64,000 bases of DNA from positions 104,422,897 to 104,486,896 of the forward strand of contig OX638370.1 in NCBI GenBank assembly GCA_951812925.1, given 5' to 3'. Source of the DNA: Calliopum simillimum (Eukaryota > Arthropoda > Insecta > Diptera > Lauxaniidae). Both the position numbers and the translations under genes were made by a program. Below, one piece after another: positions 47,231 through 59,447 of this stretch. The notes beneath the pieces are model-generated. The model was not told the origin of the DNA. It ran no database searches and saw only the letters and a list, made by a program, of their open reading frames with translations. Positions within the stretch are counted from its first letter, which is position 1. Each line of letters begins with the position of its first letter.

Positions 47231-48043
47231 TTTTGTTTTTTTTTTTTTTTTTTTTGATAGTCGCATAGATGTTTTTCATCAAGTATACTTAAGACATTCT
47301 TCGTTTTGACAATAATGCCTTCGGGTGACCTTCGGCTGCCCAACGAAGCATTCAATTAGGGCTTGTTGATAGTCCGGCATAGATGCTTTCCCTCTAGTAT
47401 TCTACATTTTGCGTGTTCTTTCAAGAATTTTTTGTTACAAGTTACTAGCATACGCCCTTTCTATACTAAGCTAATGTTTTAATTGATTTAAAAGTTTCAA
47501 ATCTGGCTTAACTTTAAAAAACAAAACTTTTTAAAAGGTTTGTTTCAAGGTCTGCTTTTAATAAACGGTTGCTTATTTAAAAACTTTATAAAAAAAAAAT
47601 TATTTTAAGTCATCAAATATTCTTTAGAAAAATCTTTATTATATTACAATTTCTTTATACGTTAAACTAATTAAAAGACATAGAAAAACAAAAAACTTTG
47701 TTAGCACAAACTTACATACCACATATACATATACATAGGTAATTTAATTGAGTCTATAAATATATAGTTAATATATAATTAATAATTTTAGAAATTCTAG
47801 AATTAATACAAAAAGATCATAGTAGCTTTAGTAATATGCAAAAATAAATTTAAAGCTCTGTGCATTAATATATTTACTCAAAAAAAAATCAAGTCATACT
47901 TTCTACAAACCGTTTCATTTCAAAAAATAATAATTCTAAACATTTTAAATGGGTAATATGATTTGTGACGACGTGATAGAAACGTAAAATATGAAACTAT
48001 CTTTTATACTTATTCAATGCATTACGTTATTTAAAAATACTTG

Positions 48044-48049
48044 TTTATT
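48044..48049 (-). terminator. AATAAA polyadenylation signal, Start1
   Basis: On the minus strand AATAAA lies about 30 bp past the Start1 stop codon. This would give a very short 3' UTR; other signals may exist further downstream. Confidence 0.4.
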
Positions 48050-48077
48050 TTTTCGTATTTTTTTCTTTTTCTTAAAA

Positions 48078-51000
48078 TTAATTCCTAGGCACTTTGTTGT
48101 ATCTGCGCTGTTGACGTAATTCATTAACATATTTGCGCATATTAGACATATAGTCGGTCATAAAGGTGGATAAGGCCTATAAACAGAATTTTAAATAAGT
48201 TTAAAAAGATTTTACGATATTAAAGCACAAACTTACAGTATCAAGCACATAGCGAGGTATGTAACCTTTTAAATCTAAACAGAGCAGCCACTCAAATATG
48301 CAAGCATCCTTTTTACCATCAATTTCACGCATTGCAAAGCCAGAGATAAGATTTTGACCTCTATTGAGAAACAAGAAAATGAAAATTTTCAAAAACAAAC
48401 AATGAAATATTATATTCACTTAATATTCACCTTATGTATTTTGGATTTATTGGCGCCTTAGGAAACTCGATACTTAAAGCAGCACTTATCCACATAATAT
48501 CATTTTGTAATTTCAATGATGCTGGCGCACTTACAGCGCTTACTGGAATTTGTCCTTGGTGCTGTTGATCATCCAAGTTATCCTTAGCATCTTCAAACTC
48601 ATCATCTAGTGGTGGCGGTTCTTCGGGATCAATTTGCAAAGTCGTTGCATTGAAACCTTTTGCTCCTAAACTGTTACTTAATGTCTGAAAAACTTTTGTG
48701 TTTTTCGCAGCGTCAGCATCAACATCAGTTAAACGAGCTGCACTACTGCGACTACTCTCCACACTACTTGGTAATGGTGGTGTCGATTCACCACATTCGG
48801 ATAAAACGCTGGATACAACGCTGCCTTCACAAGAGCGATTTAAAATATTTTCTTCATCACTTGTTACATTGTCGTACGCATCAGCGTTACCTTCCACAAG
48901 TTTGCCGTTGCGAAATTGTCGCCAACAACGCAAATTAACGAAATCGCGGCATTTTACAATGCCACCACCGCCACCAACGGATGCTTGGTACGTGATATCC
49001 GTATATGAGTTTATTTTCTTTGGTAATGGAAATAACAAAGTATAGTGAGAAATTTTTACAAAATCTATAACCAGTGATTTATCAAATGAAAATTCTTCGT
49101 ACAGCTTTTTAAGTTTAGGGTTGCAATGGTTAAAAAAACTGCCATACTGATAATTAATTTGGAAAACTATCCAATTTCTAATATAAATCAAAAAGCTCTT
49201 TACATGGTAAACTAGCTTGGTAACGTAAACAAACTAAATAACCTAAACCAAGCAAGTGAGAATGGGCTATTAGATAAAAGTTGTAGAATAAGAGATTGTA
49301 AATAAGATAAGATTAAGACAATCAGGCCTGTTTTACAAACAAAATTTTTATTTTTTTAAGGAAACTTTTACCTAGTGGTATGAGCTTTATAAGAAAGTAT
49401 TTGGTTTATAGGGCTTAAAAAAATTTCGCAAAGTTCTGGACTTTTAAAGTTGATATTATAAATTTTTTGTTTCTATTTTTTACTTTGGCGGCCATTTTGG
49501 TATGAAAAAGGTCCTATTAATATAACTTTTTATGTTTTTTTTTTTTTTTTTTTTTGAATTCTCGTTAAATTTCTTTTAATTCGGTAGTATATTTGTCATT
49601 CCAGTTTTTTAATTTGAGGTCAGTAAAACAAGTCAGAAAATCAGTTTTAACCCTTTAACTCCTCAGGGGTGCATTTTAGACCCAAATCAGGTGGAACTTT
49701 TTTGTTAGTCTAGGGTTCTTCTATCCCAGAAGCTTCGTAACCTTATCGGTTACATTCAGTGGCGGATCCAAGGGGGGGCGATGGGGCCGATCGGCCCCGC
49801 CTCTCAAGCCAAGTGATTACATTTTTTTTTAAATTAAATATAAAGATTTAAAAAACATTCTGTTATTATCTAGAAATGTAGTCAATCGTCCCCCCCTCTT
49901 GACAATGCTAGATCCGCCACTGGTTACATTCAGTATAAGTAAGCAAACGATCTCAACATATTCACTTAATTTTTTTGTTGCACAAAAGTTTCCTTTTTTT
50001 AAGTGAGCGGGGCCACGCCCCTAAATAGAAAAAAACGATCTCACGGCTAAACCGCTGAATCGATTTTTATGGAATTTGGCACGGAAATAGGGTTAACATT
50101 AATTTATATTTTTAAGTGGATGGATGCTCTCACTGCATACCGGTGAATCGATTTTAATAAAATTCGGCAAGAAGATAGGCTTTATACTAAGGAACGATAA
50201 TATGACTTCTATGTTTAAAATGGAAATGCGCAGACATAGTAATTTATAAGAGTTTTTTTGCTTAAGTTAACAGCTGCGTGATCTTTTTAAAGTCAAATCA
50301 AAACGGTCGAATTTCGGCTACGAGGCAAACTCTGTGTATTTGTTAATGATTCTTTCATTTTAATGGTTCAAGGCAAAAATGGACAAAGGCAAAAGTAACG
50401 CATAATATGAATTGACTGGAATTTTGTTAAAAATTTATAAAATTGGGCTCCGTTGTCCCGAAAATTTTACTTAATGGAATTGATGACATTTAGTTGAAAA
50501 ATAATTTTTTTCATAGCCGATTTTGAAATAATTAAACGGTTTACTTACATGTATAATTTTTGATTCCAAAAGCGTTGGATTCCATTTAGGTATTTCATCA
50601 ACTTTGTAAAAAAGTTCTTCCATTAGCGCTTTAGCGGGATACTTAATACGCGCCTAAAGCAAAAGGAAATACATAATTTTTAGAAATTTTTACCATCAAA
50701 TAAAGTAAAGTTAATCATTTCCTTACAGTTAAACGATAAATTTTTCCTAACTTTTCACGATGTGTACTTTTTATTGTATCGCCTTTTGTATTAACTTTTT
50801 CTACTTTCCACTCCGAAGACTCAAGAAGCTCATAAGCTTTGCGTAAGCAATCTAAGCCCATTTGACGATATTCTTCATCCTTAAAAAGATAATGAGAGTA
50901 ATTTTAATATTAAAAAATAAAAAAAAATAAAATTTAAGTTCTAAGTTCTATCGTTAAAAGGAACAACTTTATTGGAGTAATGTAATACTACCATTGTAAT

Positions 51001-54000
51001 CTTTTAGCAAACTAACATAAAGTCTTTGAAAAATTTTATTGCAATAAAAACTTTATACAACTCAACGTTCTTATATAAAATTGACTACATTTGAATTTCA
51101 ATTGCTTTTGCGTTTTACATTTCCGTTTAAAATATACAAACATCAAATTGCGTTGACAAATAAATGCATAAATTAAACTTAAGAATTTCAAATCGGATTC
51201 TGACGAAATAATAAGATTCTTTTTTGCTTTAAGGATACGAAAAAAATGTATTAAAAAAACATATAAATTACCTGCTCATCTTCATTGTCACTATTTGGCG
51301 CTGAGTCTAGTGGTGAATAAAAATTTAATGCACTCCCGGGCACAGTTTGAGCAGGTTGTGAAGCTAAAAATGGCGCCATCAAGGGTGAACGATCTGATGT
51401 TGTTGATAAAGCTGTTAAGAAATACAAAGTAGGTCGCAACATTATGATAAGTCATCTTAAAATCATTTTTTTAAATTTAACAAAGTATTAATAAGATAGC
51501 CCGCAAAATAATTATCTGATATAGTGCCGGCATTAGTATAGATAACCTCCGTCAATTTATCATGGGTCATTAGTGCGATAGGAGACTACTCTAGATCTTC
51601 TCAGATATTATTAAGCATAAGTAGCCACTGACGATTAAACATGAGCCCGTGAATTTCGGTACTAACCCGTTATATTATGTTAAATTTTGAAAACCACAGT
51701 TTTGCTTCAAGCCGAAACATAGTTTTTCCTAGAATTTCCTTGGAACAAAATTAATTTTGCAGCTCAACATGAAATGAAGCTAGCTGAAACTTATTATTAG
51801 AATGATGAAATGAACACTAAATACCCTTGCCCTTTCTGGATTCTTTCATAAAAATAACGGTCAATCTAATAAAGTCTACCTGAATTCGGAGAGCATGGGC
51901 AGGCGTTAGGAAATAACGCCCAGTGAAATAATGTCCAAAAATAAAAACGAAATAGTGCCCAAATTATTTTCATATAAATTTGGGCGATAATCATTTCGGA
52001 AATAACGCCCAAAAAATTTAGGCTTTATATTGTTTTTTTGGGCATTGTTCTTTTAGTACGAGATCCGGCAGTAAAAAAACGTATCGATCGAGTTTTTAGT
52101 TAAAATCTAGTTTTTACATATACAGTAGGAAGCAAAACTGTCAACATGTTTGCTATTTTTGACTTAGTACTGCTATAGTGTCCGTTCTGATTACATGATC
52201 AACAAGAAATATGAACCAAACTGAAGCTTAACCTATTCTCTATTAAAATATGTGAGCAATTTTACCGAACTTCAAACCATAAAAAAATAATGAACACAAA
52301 ACCATTCCGAAAACATGTTGACAGTTTTGCACCACTTTAAGGGATGTGCGTGCAAACCTGGAACGTGAATTTTTCCAAGTTTAAAAGAACGATTCAAATA
52401 GATTCTGTTGTGCTGATTCCAAAACTGGCCACAGAATCCCTCTACCTCGTCAGAATTTCGAGGTATCCTAAACTTAAAGTGCAAAAAACGACGTTTTTTG
52501 CTGTTTTTCAAATTAGGTTCAAGGTCGCAAGGATTTTTTCTGCTCTATTCCGTGAAATAAACTAGAACATCTTGCTTTTTCCCTTTCCAAAAAAGTGATG
52601 AATAGTCATCTGCGATTTTTTTTTGCAAAGTTATTGCCAATCTCAGATAATATCATGAAATCTTATAAAACGGATATGGCCAAAAAAATACCCAAATTGC
52701 TCTTAGTATGAATTTTGGGTATTTCATGATGTCATCTTAGAGTGGGCATAACTTTGCGAAAAAAAATCGTCGATGACCATTCACTACTTTTTTAGAAAGG
52801 AAAAAAGCAAGATGTTCAAGTTTTTCTTACGGAATGGAGCAGAAAAAATCCTTGTATTTAGGAGTGGGAGAATATATTTTTGCTGGGTTGCCTCTCAAAG
52901 TATTATCAAATTGCGATAACTTATGAACCGTGAGTCTCACGAGAAAAAGTGCCCAGATCTTTTTTATGGAGAGTCATATGCTCTACAAGTAATTTTCATT
53001 ATATGTAAAAAAAAATTTACCGTTTAGGAGTTATTTATTAAAAACCGATTTTTTTTTCGTTTATTGTTTATTGCGTAAAAAGAGACTCACGGTTCGTAAG
53101 TTATCGCAATTTGATAATACTTGCGGCCACATTTTGAGAGGCAACCCGCCAAAAATATATTCCCCCCCCCCCCCCCCCATTCATAAATATATGTAAAAAC
53201 TAGATTTTAACTAAAAACTCGATCGATACGTTTTTTTACTGCCGGATGTTAGGCTATTTGTTTTTTTAAACAAAATAGCTCCCAAAAAAAACGAAATAAC
53301 GCCCAAAAAATTTAAATAAAGCCCAAAAACAGAAATTAAATAACGCCCAAACTTATTTTCATATAAATTTGGGCTATAATCATTTTGGAAATATCAATAT
53401 TTTCTGAAGATCAGCCAGAACTATCCTTTCTGCATTTTTTTAATTTTTTGAAATTTAGATCCATTGGAGCCCACTGTTCAGAGTCATAAAAAAAGAACGA
53501 GACCAACTATGACTTTAAATTCAACGAAATTTTATAATGCATGAATTACTAAAACAACCTCATTTTTAGAATTTTCTATAATTTAATAAAATTTTAATAT
53601 GATGGAAAACACCGAGTGAAGCCTTTTCCCATACATTTTTGTATGAAAAAAGTAATTTCTAAAGCGCCACACTAATATAATATAAATATATATGGAAGCT
53701 TTTGAAATTTTTTTTTATCGTATTACTGGCCATTAAGCCCGTCATTTTAAGGGGTCCTTTATTGAAAACAATGAACTTGGTAAATAACGGACTCTCTAAA
53801 TGTAAATGGACATTTTCTCTAAGAAATGTTTCGCATGACAAGAATTGAGTTATTTACTTTAACTTACCTGAAAAATAACGTCTTGCATGACGCTCTTGTG
53901 GTATTACACGACAATCGAAAAACCATGCCTCACCCCAAGCTAATACAAATGAAGTTATTATGAGTATTACCTCGAAAACTTGTTGGCTGGAATTAACCCA

Positions 54001-54762
54001 CTGTTGAAATTAAATAAATCAGTTCAATAAATAAATAAAAATGTATGTATGCATTAAAACAAGAAACTTACATCAAATAAAAAAACTTTTGAGATTAAAA
54101 ACAGACAAGATAAACTAGTAGAGAGCTGAAAGAAATGATTTTTTAGTTAACAAAAATAAAATTTAATAGATATTAATTAAGTACTTACAGCTATAATTAA
54201 CCAATGATTTATATACATTACTGCATAGAAACATATTAAAACTAAAAATCGGCAAATGGCTGCAGCGACAACATCAAAAAGTGATGTATATACCGTGTAG
54301 TGCATGATTTGTTTTTGAAATGCTTGGAAAATATTATCGCCAGTTATCTAAAGCAAGTAGAAAAATTTGATATTAACTTAAGCATAATATTTAATTTTGT
54401 CAGAAATCACAAACTTTACCATAATACATATTAACCAAAGCAGCGATACAAAAAACAAATCAAATGTAACAAAGAGGCAGAAGAAACGTCGCACCACTGA
54501 CATTCGTCCATCTTGCATGTAACCGGCAATAAAATCTTCGCTTATTAAATTTATGGAATGTGTACGCGCTGCAAAAAAAGTTATGTGAAATGTTTATATT
54601 TCTAAGGAACGTTGTTTATAAAAAAAACTCACTCATATCAAATCCGGGTTGGAAATGACTCCCACCAGCACCACCTCCACCACTGCGAAAATTCATTGAA
54701 CGTGTCTGATTGAGTAGTGATTCGGCAGCACTGCGTATTTCATCGGAATCATTATGTGACAT
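48078..54762 (-). CDS. Start1: StARD3/Start1-type sterol transfer protein (MENTAL + START domains)
   Basis: Eleven coding exons on the minus strand, all with GT/AG sites and consistent phase: 54633-54762, 54420-54568, 54189-54347, 54072-54125, 53868-54000, 51272-51411, 50727-50879, 50549-50653, 48431-49017, 48237-48360, 48078-48176; 610 residues. Residues about 45-200 form the four-helix membrane MENTAL domain that anchors StARD3 proteins in late endosomes. Residues 238-255 ([18 protein letters not shown]) match the StARD3 phospho-FFAT motif that binds ER VAP proteins; Ser241 is the expected phosphosite. Residues about 256-610 are the START lipid-binding domain, with CRDFVNLR and [17 protein letters not shown] as landmarks. 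It is interrupted at about 384-513 by an acidic, Ser/Pro-rich insert, as known for Drosophila Start1, a cholesterol carrier of the prothoracic gland. The start is the first ATG ([10 protein letters not shown]); the frame extends upstream only through a GTG and an ATG-TGC-TAA mini-uORF precedes it. Confidence 0.95.
49340..49748. mobile_element. Fold-back element family A, copy 3 (Start1 intron)
   Basis: The arms share long phrases with the full copy at 27726 (for example TTTCGCAAAGTTCTGGA and ACTTTGGCGGCCATTTT on the left; GAAGCTTCGTAACCTTAT on the right). It lies in the Start1 intron between the exons at 50549-50653 and 48431-49017. The outer left end is missing, and the right end was later hit by a small hAT MITE. 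Confidence 0.6.
49757..49922. mobile_element. 166-bp hAT MITE with 8-bp TSD GTTACATT
   Basis: Ends are CAGTGGCGGATCC and its complement GGATC-like ...GATCCGCCACTG. Perfect 8-bp duplications GTTACATT flank it (49749-49756 and 49923-49930), diagnostic of hAT transposition. The interior is non-coding. It sits at the right end of fold-back family A copy 3, so it is the younger insertion. Confidence 0.85.
49980..50330. repeat. Repeat-like stretch in Start1 intron
   Basis: Contains two similar phrases (AACCGCTGAATCGATTTTTA and ACCGGTGAATCGATTTTAAT) with nearby 'ggaatttggca/aaattcggca', typical of a degraded interspersed repeat. Family not identified. Confidence 0.35.
51880..53410. repeat. Nested repeats in the large Start1 intron
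   Basis: This is the core of the 2,456-bp intron 51412-53867. Outer flanks (51900-52050 and 53265-53400) carry the same AAATAACGCCCAAA-type phrases in direct orientation. Between them lies a fold-back element at about 52065-53247 whose ends, GGCAGTAAAAAAACGTATCG and its inverse, pair for about 60 bp. Inside are two further hairpins: 52520-52860 (around CATCTTGCTTTTTCC / GGAAAAAAGCAAGATG) and 52885-53163 (around GCGATAACTTATGAACCGTG and its inverse). A poly-C run of about 18 ends the inner hairpin at 53162-53179. Confidence 0.65.
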
Positions 54763-54836
54763 GATACACAAAAATGGCAACACCAGCAGTAGCTGACTTA
54801 GCACATATTTAGTATAAACAAAATATCGTTATATGC
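54763..54836 (-). other. Start1 5' UTR part of first coding exon
   Basis: A good minus-strand acceptor (TTTTTTACTTTAG) places an exon edge at 54836. The 74 bases between it and the ATG contain a two-codon upstream ORF (ATG TGC TAA). This means at least one upstream non-coding exon should exist; a candidate donor is at 57351-57356. Confidence 0.5.
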
Positions 54837-55872
54837 CTAAAGTAAAAAATAGGAAGAAAAAATCAAAGATTCAATGAAATAGTGCATTACAAAATATTTA
54901 TAGTAATAAATTGCAAGTCTTATCAATTAAATGCAACAAAAGATGATTGTAATGTACAAACATACATATATATATTCAATGCACTTACTCTAATTATACT
55001 ATATTAACTAACAAAACAGTGTCATAGTTTTTATTGTATGAATCAATTTGCTATCAATTTTTACTTGGGAATTAAATTTCAATTTAATTATTTATTTATT
55101 TTATATTGCATAACCAGTGTGACCATCAGTCACATTTACACAGGACATGTCCTCGAATCGTAGACTAACCTAACCTAACTTTGGGACAAAAAGTTGTATC
55201 CAAATTAAGTTTTGAAGACTTACAGGGAGAGACTAAGTGAGCGACTAGCTTGGCGGCGAAACTAATAAATTAAAAGAAAAGTAAAAAGTTCTACAAATTC
55301 AAGCGATGAACAAAATACTGTCTCTCAACAGAGTATGAAAAAACACCCGTTGAAGTTTATTTGTATTATCATTGCCACTAAGGTTTCATTATTGGTTTTT
55401 TTAATCATTTTTCGCTGGTTGCATTGAATTGTCTGTTACTATTCTTTTTGGAAAGAAAACTCATGATCAATTCAACTCTTAGCGATAATGCTGACACAAA
55501 TTGAAACAAAAGCAAAACTATTTTGAAGTAAATAGAGTAGTTTATATAAATTAGAGTTGGTAGCTTGATCGCAGGTACTCGTTACCACCGGGTACCCGTT
55601 TTCCTTTGAAAACAGGTATGGGAAACGCCCGGCTATTCAATTTTCTAATTTTGATAAAGCGTTATTAAATGAAGTGTGCTTCGGAAATGTAAATCAAACA
55701 TCAACAATATGATTTTGACAAGCAAATGACTTGAAAACAACGATCTATATTTCAATATGGCTATTGACGCTTTTAGCGAAATGAGGTTAGGCGTCTCATA
55801 AACTTAACTTTTTTATCCGCTGCAGAAAACGTTGAAATTTTGTAAGAACAATTTTGAAAATCATTATAATCA

Positions 55873-56160
55873 GGCCTATGACTGAATCCATCGCAGAGAC
55901 GAATTTCGTAAGAACTACGAAAGTGCTATCATTAAATTCGAGTCGCTACGAACATGAATTCAAAATTCGTAGATTGGCATCACTTATTCCATCCGAAACT
56001 TAAGTTTTTTTTAAATTTGGCTATCGGAGAAGTAACATAATTTTATTTACTTCTAACTCTACGAATTTCGAATTCATGTTCGTAACGATTTGAATTCAAT
56101 AATAGCATGTTCGTAGATCTTACGAAATTCGTATCTACGATCGATTCAGCGATAGGCCTT
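55873..56160. mobile_element. ~288-bp MITE with TIR AGGCCTAT..CTGAATC
   Basis: The left end AGGCCTATGACTGAATC is mirrored by GATTCAGCGATAGGCCT on the right, and the inner arms also pair (ACGAATTTCGTAAG / CTTACGAAATTCGT; GAACATGAATTC / GAATTCATGTTC). Both flanks are A/T-rich; no target duplication is clear. No coding capacity. Confidence 0.65.
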
Positions 56161-58427
56161 AATAACTTAATTGATAAAAAATTATTATATAGCTATGAAA
56201 TTGATTTTAGGAACAACGTTCTTTTGTTTTGTATCATATGGTCGTGGAGCATTTTTTGAATGAAAGATTTTATATGGGTAAAATTATTTCTATACATTTT
56301 ATCCAAGCATATAGAGTAGAAGGTCTATGCACTCATTAGCATCTTTATTTTTTTTTTTTTTTTTTTTTTTTTTTGGATTTAAGTTACTCTGAAGTATCTT
56401 CGTTTATCGGTTTAGACTTTACAAAATGCAAGTTGTACAGGTTTTGCACCGAACATGTGATATATTCTTGTCAATCATTGTTAAATATAGTTGATGTTTG
56501 ACTAAAATGTCGCTTAACATTTATTTAGTGATGTTGTAATTTAATTAAGGGTATTTAGAAAACAAATAACAAAATTATTTTATAATATTCTCTTTGAGAT
56601 GAATTATAAGCAGTCTTTTGACTCTTCTTGTTATTTTCTGCTTTTATTGCTGAAGGCAATTCATTCAACAATTTGAGGCCACTATAATTTAATTGATTTT
56701 GAGTTCTGGAGTCTCTATATTGCTGAAGTCTAAAATCAGAGTTTGATCTCAAAGTGTACGGCTGGGAGTCAATGGTAATCATGCTCGAGCACCATGTTGA
56801 CTCAAATTAAGATGTTTAAATCTATAATCGTTAAAATGTGGTAATGATTTTGATTACACAAAATTTTCCATACAAAATTTTAAAGCTAATTTGTAGAAGT
56901 TATTTTCTACTCATTTTCGTAACTAACCCGGTACACGGAAATCTCAATAACAAAAACCGCAAAGCTATCAACAAAAGCTGAGAAGGAAACTAAAATTCGA
57001 AAGGTAACGCAATTTTAAGAATTTCGTCAAATTTATAATTGGCTGATAAACATTGCGATTTATTAAATTTTTTTTTTTTCTCTTTGTTTATAGTTTTAAT
57101 GTAGATAAGAAATGAGTTTATCACAATGTCGTTTTGCTTTGTGTTGTTTTTGTAATATTTGTTTATGGTTAATATTGTATATCAAATGCGTTTAGAGTGG
57201 GTTGAGTCAGCTTGGGCGAATTTAATCAAACAAATTTCCCAAAAGTGACTAATGTGAGCAGTTTCAAGTGTCCTTTGCATACGACAAAAGAAGTAACTAT
57301 TAATATAAAATTAATAAATTAATCAAAAGAAATGCATTTAATAACTTAAACTTACCTTTAATTACTTGAAGTTAAAACTCCCAATGACGCGCGCACCCTT
57401 GGAATTCGTATATGTATCTATATTTGGTATTCCTGCTGATTTTAATAGTACTATGCCCTTATAATTGTAATTGATGTAAATTAATTGATATTGATCACTT
57501 TAACTATTAAGCATAAAACAATTTTACTATCTGCCTTGGCTATGAACTCTTATAGTTTTGGTATAGTCAGCTTCTTTTGTTTCAATGCATATATTGAATG
57601 CATTTATTTTTTTTTTTTTTTTTTTATTTATGGAAATTTTTTTTGCAAGCTTTTTGTTTTCTGTGATCCTTGAAAAACGAATTACATTTTTCCACTTTGC
57701 GTTAGCTTTTTATACTCAATACATTTTTCTTTGATTCCTGTTAAAACACTACCAATAGTTTTACTAAAACGAAATGGATATTTTTAATATATGTATTTAT
57801 TTTTTCTAATCTAATAAACCAACTTGATGTAAAACTTTTCCGAATCTAATGATGACATTCGTTACAGTTTGACAGTTGACAGTTTTAACGCTTTCCGTTG
57901 ACAGTTCTTCATTTTTGTTGTCTTCCTTCATATGGTACGTTCAGTGTCTGAAATACAGTGGTTATTGCAATTAAAATCATGGTAGAATAATTATCATTAT
58001 AAACTGTGTTTTTGCCTACAGTTTATATGTGCTTATCCTAAGCACTTTTATTTATCAGTGTTAAGAGCTGGCTTACACGACAGACAAATCAGGCTGGCGA
58101 TAGTTCTATTCTCCATTCTATTCTCCATTGAACACACGAGCGATTTGCTATCGTGCAGTAATTAAAAAATCTCATTCCGACTGATACCCTATTCTTACTT
58201 ATCTGATTTTGCAGACGAATGCTGATTAAGCACTGACCAGGATAGTTTTCCATATAAAAAGCTTTTTGATATGTATGGAAAAGATTAGCAAGTTGTTAAA
58301 ACTAAGATAGTTAACCCAAAAAATCGGCAAGTGGCATCTCCAAATTCAAAAAATTGCGGAGAAATTATGAATTTTTTTTTTTTTTTGACAAATGTAAAAT
58401 GTAAACAAATAAAAAAATTATTAAGGG
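56161..58427. other. Start1-APC2 spacer, mostly featureless
   Basis: Apart from the candidate Start1 first exon near 57356, I see only AT-rich sequence, a 30-base poly-T run near 56350, and a TTTGACAGTTGACAG phrase near 57867 like those found in dipteran MITEs. Short open frames here look random. Confidence 0.4.
57356..57430 (-). promoter_or_regulatory. Candidate non-coding first exon of Start1
   Basis: On the minus strand TTAAAG is followed by GTAAGT (57350-57355), a strong 5' splice site in the right orientation and distance (2.5 kb) to join the acceptor at 54836. The sequence just upstream is locally GC-richer (GTGCGCGCGTCATTGG). Start of the exon is a guess; RNA data would decide. Confidence 0.3.
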
Positions 58428-59094
58428 TATTCACGATCAGGAGTAACGTCGTGAGTAACAGAGTAACAGGGTAACGGTGCATAATTCCAACAACAAAATG
58501 TACATAAGTTACTCTGTTACTCTTTTGCCCTTTTAGTCAAGCTGTTTTCTAGTAGAGGTATTCACGATCTAGAGTAACGTCCTGAGTAACAGAGTAACAG
58601 GGTAACTGTGCACAACCACAACAACAAAATATACGTAAGTTACTCTGTTACTCTTTTACCCTTTTAGTCAAGCTATTTTCTAGTGTAAAATAATCTTACA
58701 CTTTTGCCTTTTTTTTACTATTTCTATTTCTATAGAAACGTTTGAATTTGTTTATGATTGAGAGGCAATTTTCGTTCATCAAAAATAAAAATTTGAATGG
58801 GAGAAAAATATTCATTTAAAAATTTTTTTTTTTTTGTTGTCAGCTAAGATTATTTTGAGAAACAAAAAGCAAATATACGTGCAAAGTATTGAGTATGCTC
58901 ACTATTCAGAGTAACTGAGTGCACTTTTACCCTGTTACTCAGCTCGTTACTCTAGATCGTGAATAACTCTAATATATATATATACATAATATACGTGCAA
59001 AAGTATTGAGTATGCTCACAATTCAGAGTAACCGATTGCACTTTTACCCTGTAACTCAGCTCGTTACTCCAGATAGTGAATAACTCTATTGTAA
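58428..59094. repeat. Palindromic element built from AGTAAC repeats
   Basis: Two direct copies of an approximately 123-bp left end (58431 and 58556, each TATTCACGATC...GAGTAAC) face two copies of an inverted right end (58890-58968 and 58985-59094, each ending CTCTAGATCGTGAATA or a variant). The ends are dense in GAGTAAC/GTTACTC (about a dozen copies). It looks like an inverted-repeat transposon whose two ends have each been duplicated. No open frame. Confidence 0.65.
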
Positions 59095-59447
59095 AAAGCA
59101 ACTTCCCAATAAACAATTTTATAATCTTTTTAATGCTTGGAAAAAGTTGATTTCCAATTTTCAAACGTTTGGAAAATGTTATTTTTTTAGAATTTTTACA
59201 ATTGTTTTGCAAGGTTAAAATCAACAATGAGAAAAATGTTTATTTCCAAAAGTTTTTATAATCGTTTTCAAAACTTTCGAAACACCAATAATAATAAAAT
59301 CCCTCAAGGGGTTCCGAACTTACATCGATTTTTATATGTATATTTTCCGATTGCTACATACATCTCCGCTCGTTTGGCGAACTTCGAAAAATGGAACTAA
59401 GAAAAGTTGTTCAGAATAATGCCATGAATCTTACATTATCCGGTGTT

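Larger units (their letters stand above)
44911..48043. other. SIFa-Start1 spacer
   Basis: Apart from the hairpin at 45290, the Harbinger-like MITE at 45963 and the repeat fragments at 46370 and 46980, I see AT-rich sequence only; no gene is supported. Confidence 0.45.

Noticed and set aside
48660..49045. Plus-strand frames across the Start1 START-insert exon
   Set aside because: Antisense shadows of a well-supported minus-strand exon.
54763..54804. Upstream extension of Start1 (LSQLLLVLPFLCI) as a signal peptide
   Set aside because: The frame is opened only by a GTG; the first ATG gives [10 protein letters not shown], and family proteins lack a signal peptide here.
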